Below, in pieces: positions 17,014 through 25,972 of a DNA stretch of 64,000 nucleotides. Positions within the stretch are counted from its first letter, which is position 1. Every line of letters starts with the position of its first letter. The position numbers were made by a program, and so were the translations under genes. The notes under the pieces are model-generated. The model ran no database searches. It saw only the letters and a list, made by a program, of their open reading frames with translations, and was not told where the DNA came from. The DNA comes from JANQMX01 sp965247175 (lineage in GTDB: Bacteria; Pseudomonadota; Alphaproteobacteria; Kiloniellales; DSM-21159): NCBI GenBank assembly GCA_965247175.1, contig OZ252006.1, positions 248,001-312,000 of the forward strand, read 5' to 3'.

Positions 17014-18870
17014 ATGCTCTCTGAAGACGACGTCGTAGTGACGCAGGACGGGACGCCGCACCGGAACAACACGCGCGAGATACTGCAGCGGGTCTGGGGC
17101 TATCCCGAATTCCGGCCGGGGCAAGGCGAGATCATCGACGCGGTTGTCGCAGGCGAGGACGTGCTTGCGATCATGCCGACGGGCGGGGGGAAGTCGTTGT
17201 GCTACCAGTTGCCGGCCTTGATGGGCGACGGCTTGACGCTGGTGGTCTCGCCGTTGATCGCCCTGATGCATGATCAGGTGGCTGCGCTGCGGGCGGCGGG
17301 CGTTGAGGCGGGAGAACTGACCTCCGCAAGCACGCCCGAAGAGACAGCCCGCACGTGGGAAGGCTTACGCTCCGGGACGCTGAAGCTGCTCTACTGCGCG
17401 CCCGAGCGCCTGGCGCTGGACGGAACTGCGGAACGGCTGGCGCAGTTTCCAATTCGCCTTCTGGCGGTGGACGAAGCTCACTGTGTGGCGCAGTGGGGGC
17501 ACGACTTCCGTCCCGACTACTTGAGGCTCGGCGCGTTTCGCGACCGTCTCGCGGCGCAGGGGCGCGAGGTGCAGATCGCCGGTTTCACCGCCACGGCCGA
17601 CGAAGCAACGCGCAAGGAGATTGTCGACAAGCTCTTCCCCGCGCCGCCGAAGATCTTTCTCCGCGGCTTCGACCGGCCCAATCTGCGCATCGCCTTCGAG
17701 CCGAAGCGCAATTCCGGTCAGAGGATCGAGAAGTTTGCGCTGGCGCGCCGCGGGCAGGCGGGGATCGTCTATTGTTCTTCGCGCAAAGGTGTGGAGCGCA
17801 TGGCGGAGCGGCTCGCCGCCGCGGGCCTTGACGCTTTGCCTTATCATGCAGGTCTCGACCCCGCGACGCGCAGCGCAAACCAACGCGCCTTCGTCCAGGG
17901 CGACGGCGTGGTGATGGCGGCCACCGTCGCGTTCGGCATGGGCGTCGACAAACCGGATGTGCGCTATGTCGTCCACGCCGACCTGCCCAAGTCAGTGGAG
18001 AGCTATTATCAGGAGATCGGCCGCGCCGGACGCGACGGCGCCCCGGCCGAAGCGCTAACGCTCTACGGTCTTGACGATATGAAGCTGCGCCGGCTTCAGA
18101 TCAGCGAGTCCGACGCGCCGGAGGCGCGCAAGCGCGCCGATCACGCCCGATTTTCTGCCTTGCTCGCCCTCGCTGAAGCGCCGACCTGTCGCCGCCAGAC
18201 CTTACTCGCCTACTTCGGCGAGGTGCGGGAGGAGCCCTGTGGCCATTGCGATTTGTGCGATGATCCACCGGAGCGGCTCGATGGAACCATCGCTGCGCAA
18301 AAGGCCATGTCCGCCATGCTGCGCACCGGCGAGCGCTTCGGCGTCGAGCATTTGACCGCCGTCTTGCGCGGTGAGGCCACCGATGCAGTTGTGCGGTTCC
18401 GGCATGACCGCCTGCCCACGTTCGGCGTCGGCGCCGACGTCGCTAAGGCGGAGTGGCGATCGATTTTCCGGCAGCTTTATGCGGCGGGCCTCGCCGAGGT
18501 GAACATCGCCGAGTACGGACAATGGTCGGTGACCCCTGCTGGCCGTCGGGTGCTCAAGGGGGAAGAGACGGTCATGCTGCGCAAAGACGGTGTGGCGTCG
18601 CAGGCCAAACGCCGACGCGACAGATCGCCGGCGCCCGCTTTCGTTGATGCGGTCGACGCCGGCTTGCTTGCGGCGTTGAAAGCCAAGCGTCTCGAACTCG
18701 CGCGCGCCGCCGACGTGCCTGCTTACGTCATCTTCACCGACCGCACCTTGCAGGAAATCGCGGCTGCCCGTCCCAAAACGCTCGACGAGCTTGCGCAGGT
18801 CCACGGCGTCGGCCAGGCGAAACTGACAAAGTACGGAGATATGGTTCTGGAGATGGTGGGGGACGGCTAG
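17014..18870 (+). CDS. recQ: ATP-dependent DNA helicase RecQ
   Basis: A 618-aa superfamily 2 helicase with 3'-5' polarity acting in recombination and fork repair. Walker A is MPTGGGKS at 54-61 and the DEAH box is at 153-156, followed by the RecQ aromatic-rich loop (CVAQWGHDFRPDY). The RecQ zinc site is seen as TCRRQTLLAYFGE and CGHCDLC, then the winged helix, and an HRDC domain closes the protein (DRTLQEIAAARPKTLDELAQVHGVG). All three domains are intact, so full length is expected. It is a single gene, with 144 bp or more to its neighbours. Confidence 0.95.
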   Translation: MLSEDDVVVTQDGTPHRNNTREILQRVWGYPEFRPGQGEIIDAVVAGEDVLAIMPTGGGKSLCYQLPALMGDGLTLVVSPLIALMHDQVAALRAAGVEAGELTSASTPEETARTWEGLRSGTLKLLYCAPERLALDGTAERLAQFPIRLLAVDEAHCVAQWGHDFRPDYLRLGAFRDRLAAQGREVQIAGFTATADEATRKEIVDKLFPAPPKIFLRGFDRPNLRIAFEPKRNSGQRIEKFALARRGQAGIVYCSSRKGVERMAERLAAAGLDALPYHAGLDPATRSANQRAFVQGDGVVMAATVAFGMGVDKPDVRYVVHADLPKSVESYYQEIGRAGRDGAPAEALTLYGLDDMKLRRLQISESDAPEARKRADHARFSALLALAEAPTCRRQTLLAYFGEVREEPCGHCDLCDDPPERLDGTIAAQKAMSAMLRTGERFGVEHLTAVLRGEATDAVVRFRHDRLPTFGVGADVAKAEWRSIFRQLYAAGLAEVNIAEYGQWSVTPAGRRVLKGEETVMLRKDGVASQAKRRRDRSPAPAFVDAVDAGLLAALKAKRLELARAADVPAYVIFTDRTLQEIAAARPKTLDELAQVHGVGQAKLTKYGDMVLEMVGDG

Positions 18871-18998
18871 GGGACCGGACCACGCTCCTGGCCTTGTGTT
18901 GTTACTTCAATAGCCAAGCCTGTCGCGCGTTCCCGATAATCAAAGATCGAGAGGACTCAATGATGCAGCGGTCTTCATTGCGTGTTTGGCCGCACGAA

Positions 18999-19046
18999 AT
19001 TTGACAAAATGCTTGTTTTTCAAATCAAGGGCTCATAGGAATAAAC
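18999..19046 (+). promoter_or_regulatory. possible promoter/operator of the RND operon
   Basis: Within 200 bp of AT-rich DNA upstream of the efflux operon, an imperfect palindrome at 18999-19025 has outer arms ATTTGA and TCAAAT and includes a TTGACA. A second set, TTGTTT then TAGGAA 17 bp later, could be the -35/-10 pair. Either could bind a TetR- or MarR-type repressor; no regulator gene is adjacent. Confidence 0.35.
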
Positions 19047-19079
19047 AAAATATCAATCACTTAGCGCGCGGCACCTGTA

Positions 19080-20756
19080 ATGCTCTTAGCTAAGGCAAAT
19101 CATTTGGGGCGGCTTTGGGCTCTTTTATCTTTGGTATCCGTCACGGCCTGCAGCGCCGTCGGTCCGGACTTCACCACGCCTGTCAGCAAGACCGAAGCTG
19201 AGTGGGTCGGCTATACGCCCGCCACGGTCGAAGCGGAGAAGCAGTTCGAGGCGGCCTGGTGGGAGCAGTTCAACGATCCGGGTCTCGACGCCCTGATCGA
19301 AGCAGCCCGGGACAACAGCCCGACGCTGCAGGCCGCCGGGGTCAGGGTGGTTCAGTCCATGGCGCAATACGATATCGCCGTGGGCCAGCTCTTTCCGCAA
19401 ACGCAGGCGGCTCAAGGGCAGCTCAATTACCGGCGCCTGGACGGCGATTTCGTTGACCTCATCCCGGGTCTCGACCGCGACATCTACACGGCCAACGTCG
19501 GAGTAGGGGCGTCGTGGGAGATCGACCTTTGGGGCAAGTTCCGTCGGCAGATCGAAGCCGGTAATGCCGATTTCTTGAGCTCCGTTGCCTCCTACGACGA
19601 CGCCTTGGTGTCCCTGATCGCCAACGTCGCGGAGACCTACATCACCATTCGCACGCTGGAAGAACGCATAGCCGTCGCCGAAGAAAACGCGCTGTTGCAG
19701 GCGGAGTCCTTTCGCATCGCGCGCGTGCGGTTCGAGAACGGCGAAACCAGCGAGCTCGATGTACGCCAGGCCCAGGTACAGCTGGCCCGCACACGCTCTC
19801 AAATTCCCGCGTTCCAGGAGAGCCTGCAGCAAAGCAAGAACACCTTGGCAATCCTGATTGGGGAGACGCCTGGCAACATCGAGCCCTATCTGAGCAATTC
19901 GCTGGGGCTGCCGCAGGCGCCGGAAGAGCTCTTTACCGGCATTCCCCGCGATCTCTTGCGGCGCCGTCCCGACATACGCGAAGCCGAGTTCACTGCAGCC
20001 TCTCAGTCCGCCTTGATCGGTGCAGCGGAAGCGAATCTCTATCCCGCCTTTACGCTCAGCGGCATGTTCGGCTTTGCCGCCAGCACCATCGGGCCAGGAT
20101 CGCTCGGCGATATCTTCCAATGGGACAACAGCGCCCCTTCCGCCAGCGCCGGCTTGGTGTTTCCCATTTTCAACTATGGGCGCATCGTCAATCAGGTTCG
20201 GGTGCAGGACGCGGAGTTCCAGCAGGCGGTCCTGAACTATCAGAACGCTGTCTTGAATGCCCAAAAGGAAGTTGAGGATGCGCTGGCCTCCTACCGCTAC
20301 TCGAACGAGCAGAGCACGTTCCTAGGCGAAGCGACGACAGCCTCAAAGAGGTCAGCCGTTCTTTCGGTGCTACAGTACAAGGCGGGCGCCGTCGACTTTA
20401 CGACCGTTCTGACCTCGGCGCAGTCTCGACTCGATGCGGAAGACTCTTTCATCGTCGCACAAGACAACGTCCTGCAGGCCGTCATCTCGACCTATCGCGC
20501 ATTGGGAGGCGGGTGGAAGGTGCGCTCCGGCCAACCTTTCGTCTCCACGGAAATCAGAGAAGCGATGTCGCAGCGAACGAGCTGGGACGAGAAGCTCGAC
20601 GCGCAAAGCGAGGACCTCTTCGTCACCGAAGTTTCCGAAGTGACCGTGAAACCCATAGAAGACGAAACGCCGGTCGAGAGCGAGGGCTTCTTCGAGAGCC
20701 TCTTCAATTTCCGCATCTCTGATCGAAGCGTCGAATTGTTGCAGGAGGCGCCATGA
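19080..20756 (+). CDS. RND efflux outer-membrane lipoprotein (NodT/OprM family)
   Basis: A 558-aa outer-membrane channel subunit of a tripartite pump. The signal peptide ends in the lipobox VTAC (Cys24). Two OEP repeats follow, with typical segments WWEQFNDPGLDALIEAA, VGASWEIDLWGKFRR and LLRRRPDIREAE. Usual members end soon after the last helix (YRALGGGW, about residue 475); this one continues for about 80 residues with an acidic tail rich in Glu/Val and ending FFESLFNFRIS. It is the first gene of the operon: the stop overlaps the adaptor start as ATGA. No good ribosome binding site precedes the ATG. Confidence 0.92.
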   Translation: MLLAKANHLGRLWALLSLVSVTACSAVGPDFTTPVSKTEAEWVGYTPATVEAEKQFEAAWWEQFNDPGLDALIEAARDNSPTLQAAGVRVVQSMAQYDIAVGQLFPQTQAAQGQLNYRRLDGDFVDLIPGLDRDIYTANVGVGASWEIDLWGKFRRQIEAGNADFLSSVASYDDALVSLIANVAETYITIRTLEERIAVAEENALLQAESFRIARVRFENGETSELDVRQAQVQLARTRSQIPAFQESLQQSKNTLAILIGETPGNIEPYLSNSLGLPQAPEELFTGIPRDLLRRRPDIREAEFTAASQSALIGAAEANLYPAFTLSGMFGFAASTIGPGSLGDIFQWDNSAPSASAGLVFPIFNYGRIVNQVRVQDAEFQQAVLNYQNAVLNAQKEVEDALASYRYSNEQSTFLGEATTASKRSAVLSVLQYKAGAVDFTTVLTSAQSRLDAEDSFIVAQDNVLQAVISTYRALGGGWKVRSGQPFVSTEIREAMSQRTSWDEKLDAQSEDLFVTEVSEVTVKPIEDETPVESEGFFESLFNFRISDRSVELLQEAP

Positions 20757-21859
20757 CCACGCTTCGCCACAGCGCGTTCGCCCTCGTCGCCCTGGCATTG
20801 GCGACGGGGACCCTATCCTCCGGGGCCAGCGCCCAAAGCACCACCCAGACCCAGCTTACGACGGTGACGGTCGTCGCGCCGACCCAAGCGCCAGTCAACA
20901 AGTTCCTGGATGTGAACGGCACGGTCCAGGCATCTCAGAGCGTCAATCTGATGGCTCGGGTCTCCGGCGAGCTGGAAACTGTCGATTTCGAGCCGGGCTC
21001 CTTCGTAGAGAAGGGAAAGCTGCTCTTCACCATTGAGCCCGACCGCTATCAGCAGGAGGTCAACCTCAACCGCGCGCAGCTCAAGCGCATGCAAAGCGAG
21101 TATGATCGCCAGCTGCGCATGATTGCCCAGAACGCAACGTCGCAGACCAGCGTTGAGAACTACCGCGCGGAGCGGGACCAGGCGCTTGCCAACACCAAGC
21201 TCGCGGAGATCGACCTCAGCTATACCAAGATCACCGCACCTTTCGACGGTCGCATCGGGCGCAATCTCGTCGACCCGGGCAATCTCGTCGGCTACGGACA
21301 GCCCACGCTCCTGGCCGTGATTCAGCAGCTCGACCCGGCCTACGTCTACTTCAACATCAACGAGCGCGATCTGCTTCAGATCCGCGAGGCGCTGAAATCG
21401 CGCGGCGTAACGCCCGAGGAGGAAATCGGCAAAGCGCCTGTCATGCTCGGGCTGCAGAATGAGACCGGCTATCCGCATTGGGGGACCTTGGACTTCGTCG
21501 ATTCCACCGTGTCAGGACAAACGGGAACACTGCAGGCCCGGGCCGCTGTACCGAACGATGACAGGCTTTTCCTGCCGGGGCTGTTCGTGCGCGTGCGCAT
21601 CCCGCTCGGCCCCAGCCATCCGGGCCTGCTCATCCCCGATCGTTCCATTCAGAGCGATCAGGAAGGGCGCTATGTCTTGCTGGTGGGCGACAACGACATC
21701 GTCGAACGGCAAAGCGTCGAGACCGGGCCGCTGGTCAACAATCTGCGCTCTATCGTTTCCGGCCTCAAGGCTACGGACCGGGTGATCACCGAAGGCCTGA
21801 CCAACGTGTCACCGGGGCAGAAGGTGGCGCCCCACTCGAAAAACTCGGCGTCTCAGTAG
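20753..21859 (+). CDS. RND efflux periplasmic adaptor (membrane fusion protein)
   Basis: A 368-aa HlyD/AcrA-type adaptor. A cleavable signal peptide ends near SSGASA; a lipoyl half-motif (GTVQASQSVNLMARVSGEL) is followed by a helical hairpin, the second lipoyl half (LSYTKITAPFDGRIGRNLVD), a beta-barrel and a membrane-proximal domain. It bridges the inner-membrane pump and the outer-membrane channel. It overlaps the upstream gene by four bases, and the pump gene starts 22 bp later. The substrate is not predictable. Confidence 0.93.
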   Translation: MTTLRHSAFALVALALATGTLSSGASAQSTTQTQLTTVTVVAPTQAPVNKFLDVNGTVQASQSVNLMARVSGELETVDFEPGSFVEKGKLLFTIEPDRYQQEVNLNRAQLKRMQSEYDRQLRMIAQNATSQTSVENYRAERDQALANTKLAEIDLSYTKITAPFDGRIGRNLVDPGNLVGYGQPTLLAVIQQLDPAYVYFNINERDLLQIREALKSRGVTPEEEIGKAPVMLGLQNETGYPHWGTLDFVDSTVSGQTGTLQARAAVPNDDRLFLPGLFVRVRIPLGPSHPGLLIPDRSIQSDQEGRYVLLVGDNDIVERQSVETGPLVNNLRSIVSGLKATDRVITEGLTNVSPGQKVAPHSKNSASQ

Positions 21860-21881
21860 GCCCTAGACGAAAGAACGGGAA

Positions 21882-24800
21882 TTGTTCTCCAAGTTCTTCA
21901 TCGACCGCCCCGTTCTTTCCAACGTCATTGCATGGGTCATGGTTCTGATGGGCATGGTTGCCGTCTTCAACCTGCCCATCTCCATGTATCCCCCGATCAC
22001 GCCCCCGACGGTGCAGGTCTCGGCCCTCTACCCGGGGGCGAGTGCCGAGGTGATCATGAACACCGTGGCCCTGCCAATCGAGCAGCAGGTCAACGGGGTC
22101 GAGGACATGATCTACATGTCTTCGACGGCCACGAATGACGGTGTCTACACGCTCACCGTGACCTTCGAGATCGGCACCGACCCGGACTTCGCGCAGATCC
22201 TCGTTCAGAACCGTGTGTCGGCGGCGCAGGCGCAATTGCCCAGCGCGGTCCGACAGCAGGGCGTGACGACCAAGAAGAAGTCTGCCTCCATTCTCGAGAT
22301 CATCTCGCTGACGTCGCCGAAGGAAACGCACGACCCGCTGTTCCTGAGCAACTATGCGACCATTCGGCTGAGAGACGAGCTGGCCCGTCTGCCGGGCGTC
22401 GGCGACCTGACGATCTTCGGCTCCGGGCAGTACAGCATGCGCGTCTGGCTCGACCCGGGGCTGATGCAGGAGCGCTCCCTGACGCCATCGGACGTGGTCA
22501 ATGCGATCGAGAGCCAGAGCCAGAACGTCTCTGCCGGGCAGATCGGCATGCCGCCTGCGCCGGCGGGGCAGGAGTTCCAGCTGACCGTCAATCTGGAGGG
22601 GGCGTACTCCACGGTCGAAGAGTTCGAGAACATCATCTTGATCAGTGGCGACCAGCCGGGCGGGGCCTTGACCCGCATCCGCGATATCGGCCGGGTCGAG
22701 CTTGGCGCGCAGACCTATTCTCAGCTCTTCAAGTTCGACGGTCAGCCGGCCGCAGGCATTGCCGTTTTCCAGCTTCCCGAAGCCAATGCGCTCGATGTCG
22801 CCAAGGCCGTCGAGAGCAAGATGGCGGAGCTGGCCAAGTCCTTTCCCGAGGACATGGAGTATCACATCCCCTTCAACACCACGATGTTCGTCAATGCCTC
22901 GGTGAACGAGGTCTACAGGACGCTGTTCCAGACGGGCGGGCTGGTGCTGATCGTTATCGTCCTCTTTCTCCAGAACTTCCGGGCCATGCTGGTGCCGATC
23001 ACGACGGTGCCGGTGTCGATCATCGGCGCCTTCGCCGCCATGGCGGCGATGGGCTTCAGCATCAACCTGATCACGCTCTTCGCCGTGATCCTTGCGATCG
23101 CCATCGTGGTGGACGATGCAATCGTCATCGTCGAAGCGGTGACCCAGCATATCGAAAAGGGCATGAAGCCCCACGATGCCGCCGTGCAGGCCATGAAGGA
23201 GCTGACCGGCCCCATTGTCGGCATCACCCTGGTCTTGGTTTCGGTTTTCCTGCCGGCCGCCTTCATGCCTGGCCTGACCGGCGAGGTCTATCGCCAGTTC
23301 GCGCTCATTATCACCGCCACGGCCGTCATCAGCGCCATCAACGCGATGACTCTCAAACCCATGCAGTGCGCCCACTGGCTAAAGCCCGTCGACCCGAACA
23401 AGCGGAAGAACTTCATCTTTAGGGGCTTCAACCACGGCTTCCAAAAAGTCGAGAACGGCTACATGCGCTTGCTCGGCTGGCTCGTGCGCGGCAACAAGCT
23501 AGCCTCTGTCTTCGCTCTGACGGTCGCGGCGCTCGCTGCGTTCGGTCTCTCCCGCGTCCCGACCGGCTTCGTCCCCATCGAGGACCAGGGCTACATGCTG
23601 GCCCCGGTTCAGCTTCCCAATGCCGCCTCGCTCGAGCGCACAGAAAAGGTCTTGGACGACCTGACGACCCGCTTGGAAAAGGTGCCTGGCGTGCAGGAGG
23701 TCGTCGCGATCGGGGGACTCTCCGCCTTGGAGGGCATGTCGTCCCTGGCAAATGCAGGGGTGGCCTACATCATTCTCGAGCCGTGGGCCAAGCGCTACAC
23801 GCGAGAGAACAAGGACACGCAAGGCCTGCAAGGGATCTTTGCGGCTCTTTCGGCCGCCGTGCGGGATATCGAGTCCGCAACGGTCATTGTTCTGCCGCCT
23901 CCGCCCATTCAGGGGCTCGGCCTGTCGGGCGGCTTCTCGATGGAGCTGGAGCTGACTGACGGCACCCGCAACTTCACCAAGCTGCAAGAGGCGCAGGACA
24001 AGCTGGTGAAAGAGGCGCAGAACAGCCCGGTCATTCAGCGCGTGATCGCGCCCTTTCGGGCCGACGTGCCGCAAATCTCCGTCGCCATCAACCGCAACCA
24101 GATCGAAACGCTCGGCGTACCGGTCGGCAATCTTTTCAGCGCCATCGAAGGTTATCTGGGCGCCTCCTATGCTGGGCAGTTCACCCGCTTCGGGCATACC
24201 TTCGATGTCTTCGTTCAGGCCGACCAGCAATACCGCAGCAAGGAAGACATCATCGGTCAGGTCTATGTCCGCGGGACGAACGGCAACATGGTCCCAGTTG
24301 GCAGCGTCGCCGACATCTCGGACTCTCTCGGGCCCGATATCATCTCCCTCTACAACCTCTTCCCCTCTGCCTCGATCGTCGGCATGACGGCAACGGGCTA
24401 CAGCTCCGGCCAAGCCATCGCCGAGTTGGAGGACATTGCCGGACGCGTCCTACCGGCCGACGTCAGCTATGCCTGGACGGATGCGTCCTATCAGGAGGAG
24501 ATCGTCGGCAGCACCGTCTATCTGATCTTCGGGCTGTCGATCCTGCTGGTCTACCTGGTGCTGGCCGGCCAGTACGAAAGCTGGTTTCTTCCGGGCTCGG
24601 TCATCTTCTCCGTGCCCTTGGCGCTGGTCGGCATTGTGGCTCTTATGCTGGCGCTGCCGCTGTTGAACAACAACCTCTACGTCCAGATCGGTCTGGTGCT
24701 CTTGATCGCCATGTCGGCGAAGAACGGCATCCTGATCGTGGAGGTCGCCAGGGAACGGAGGCAGCAGGGCAAGAGCATTGTGGACGCCGCCCTCGAAGCC

Positions 24801-25064
24801 TCGCGCATCCGGTTCCGCCCTATCCTCATGACGTCCTTCACGCTGCTGCTCGGCGTGCTGCCGCTCGTCCTGGCCGACGGGGCGGGCTCAAGCGCCCGCC
24901 GTTCCCTCGGCATCACGATCTTCAGCGGCATGCTCTCGTCGACCTTGCTTGCGGTGCTCTTCATCCCGGCCTTCTACGTCATGATCCAGACCTGGGAAGA
25001 GAAGCGGAAGGCCAGGAAACAACAGAAGCTCGCTGCAAAGGAAGGTGTGAGCTCTAGTCCGTAG
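21882..25064 (+). CDS. RND multidrug efflux permease (HAE1 family)
   Basis: A 1060-aa inner-membrane proton-drug antiporter of the AcrB/MexB type with 12 predicted membrane segments and two large periplasmic loops. The start MFSKFFIDRPVLSNVIAWVM is canonical but encoded by TTG at 21882. The TM4 proton-relay acids appear in VVDDAIVIVEAV, and VFLPAAFMPGLTGEVYRQFA and the C-terminal AKNGILIVEVA agree with HAE1. It is the third gene of the operon and overlaps the convergent binding-protein gene by 11 bp. It could carry drugs, bile-type amphiphiles or solvents. Confidence 0.95.
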   Translation: MFSKFFIDRPVLSNVIAWVMVLMGMVAVFNLPISMYPPITPPTVQVSALYPGASAEVIMNTVALPIEQQVNGVEDMIYMSSTATNDGVYTLTVTFEIGTDPDFAQILVQNRVSAAQAQLPSAVRQQGVTTKKKSASILEIISLTSPKETHDPLFLSNYATIRLRDELARLPGVGDLTIFGSGQYSMRVWLDPGLMQERSLTPSDVVNAIESQSQNVSAGQIGMPPAPAGQEFQLTVNLEGAYSTVEEFENIILISGDQPGGALTRIRDIGRVELGAQTYSQLFKFDGQPAAGIAVFQLPEANALDVAKAVESKMAELAKSFPEDMEYHIPFNTTMFVNASVNEVYRTLFQTGGLVLIVIVLFLQNFRAMLVPITTVPVSIIGAFAAMAAMGFSINLITLFAVILAIAIVVDDAIVIVEAVTQHIEKGMKPHDAAVQAMKELTGPIVGITLVLVSVFLPAAFMPGLTGEVYRQFALIITATAVISAINAMTLKPMQCAHWLKPVDPNKRKNFIFRGFNHGFQKVENGYMRLLGWLVRGNKLASVFALTVAALAAFGLSRVPTGFVPIEDQGYMLAPVQLPNAASLERTEKVLDDLTTRLEKVPGVQEVVAIGGLSALEGMSSLANAGVAYIILEPWAKRYTRENKDTQGLQGIFAALSAAVRDIESATVIVLPPPPIQGLGLSGGFSMELELTDGTRNFTKLQEAQDKLVKEAQNSPVIQRVIAPFRADVPQISVAINRNQIETLGVPVGNLFSAIEGYLGASYAGQFTRFGHTFDVFVQADQQYRSKEDIIGQVYVRGTNGNMVPVGSVADISDSLGPDIISLYNLFPSASIVGMTATGYSSGQAIAELEDIAGRVLPADVSYAWTDASYQEEIVGSTVYLIFGLSILLVYLVLAGQYESWFLPGSVIFSVPLALVGIVALMLALPLLNNNLYVQIGLVLLIAMSAKNGILIVEVARERRQQGKSIVDAALEASRIRFRPILMTSFTLLLGVLPLVLADGAGSSARRSLGITIFSGMLSSTLLAVLFIPAFYVMIQTWEEKRKARKQQKLAAKEGVSSSP

Positions 25065-25959
25065 CAACCGCTTCGGCGAGCCGTTCGAGGTCGTCTAGGT
25101 TGCGCTGCATTAGGGCGACGAAGCTCGGCCCACCAGCGCTGCGGTTGGCGCCGGTGGCAAAGACGCTGCCGGTGAGGCCGCGTTTGGCCAAGGCCGTCGC
25201 GGCCTCGTCGCTCGGCGCGCCTTCCCAGATCAGTGCTCGCGCACCGCTCTCCGCAACCAGCGCATCGAAGGCAGCCCATTGCTCCGGTGATGGCGTTTCG
25301 CCGGCTTCCCATTCGAGGCTTTCGATGGAGAGGCCGTAGGCGCGGGCAAAGTACTGGTAGCGGGGATGAGAGGCGATGAGAGTGACGCCGGAGAGCCTTT
25401 CGCCAAGGGAGCGGGCACGCGCGTCGAGTGCCGTGAGCTCGGCCTTGAGGGTGGTGAGTACGGCGCCAATGGACTCTCTTTCCTCCGGCAGGCGGCGGGT
25501 CAGCGCGCTTGCGACCGCTTCTGCTTGCTGGGCCGCCTGTGCGAAGTCCAGCCAGGTATGGGAAGCGATGCCTTGATGCGAATGCTCGCCCTCGGGCCCA
25601 TGGCTATGGGTGATGGTCTCGGTGACGATGAAGTCATCGGCGAAGGTTCGTGAGGTATCTGCCAGCTTGGCCCGCGGCAGCGACGTCTTGGTCGTCCATT
25701 GGGCGTAGCCGGCGCCGTTCAGCAGAATGAGGTCGGCCGACTGGACGGCAGAGATATCGGCGATGCTGGGGCGCCAAAAGGCCGGGTCGCGGCCAGGCGG
25801 CACTGGCATGACCACCTCGGCCGTGTCGCCGGCGAGGCGCTCGGCAAAGCTGGCCAGCGGTGCATTGACGGCATAGACGGTCAACCTCTCGTCGGCGGCG
25901 GCCGTGCCGGTGACGCAGCCGAGGGCAAGACAGAGCACGGCGTTGCGAAGCGGTTTCAT
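25054..25959 (-). CDS. ZnuA-like metal-binding protein with altered metal site
   Basis: A 301-aa exported cluster A-I (ZnuA/TroA) type solute-binding protein; the signal peptide ends GTAAA before DERLTVYAV. Compared with ZnuA, the second and third His ligands remain (ASHTWLDF and ASHPRYQYFARAYGL), and a His-rich loop (HSHGPEGEHSH) precedes the former. The first ligand position, normally DPHxxEP, reads DPAFWRP, so the His is replaced by Ala, and I see no terminal Asp ligand. GAGGAGA precedes the ATG at 25959. It follows an FtsX-type permease by 13 bp rather than a ZnuB permease. Probable role: periplasmic zinc or other divalent-metal binding; metal identity unknown. Confidence 0.8.
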   Translation of the reverse strand: MKPLRNAVLCLALGCVTGTAAADERLTVYAVNAPLASFAERLAGDTAEVVMPVPPGRDPAFWRPSIADISAVQSADLILLNGAGYAQWTTKTSLPRAKLADTSRTFADDFIVTETITHSHGPEGEHSHQGIASHTWLDFAQAAQQAEAVASALTRRLPEERESIGAVLTTLKAELTALDARARSLGERLSGVTLIASHPRYQYFARAYGLSIESLEWEAGETPSPEQWAAFDALVAESGARALIWEGAPSDEAATALAKRGLTGSVFATGANRSAGGPSFVALMQRNLDDLERLAEAVATD

Positions 25960-25972
25960 GGGGTCTCCTCTG

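Noticed and set aside
21786..23375. 529-codon open frame opposite the RND permease gene
   Set aside because: It arises from the GC-rich third positions of the permease gene; it is His/Arg/Gly-rich with no domain.
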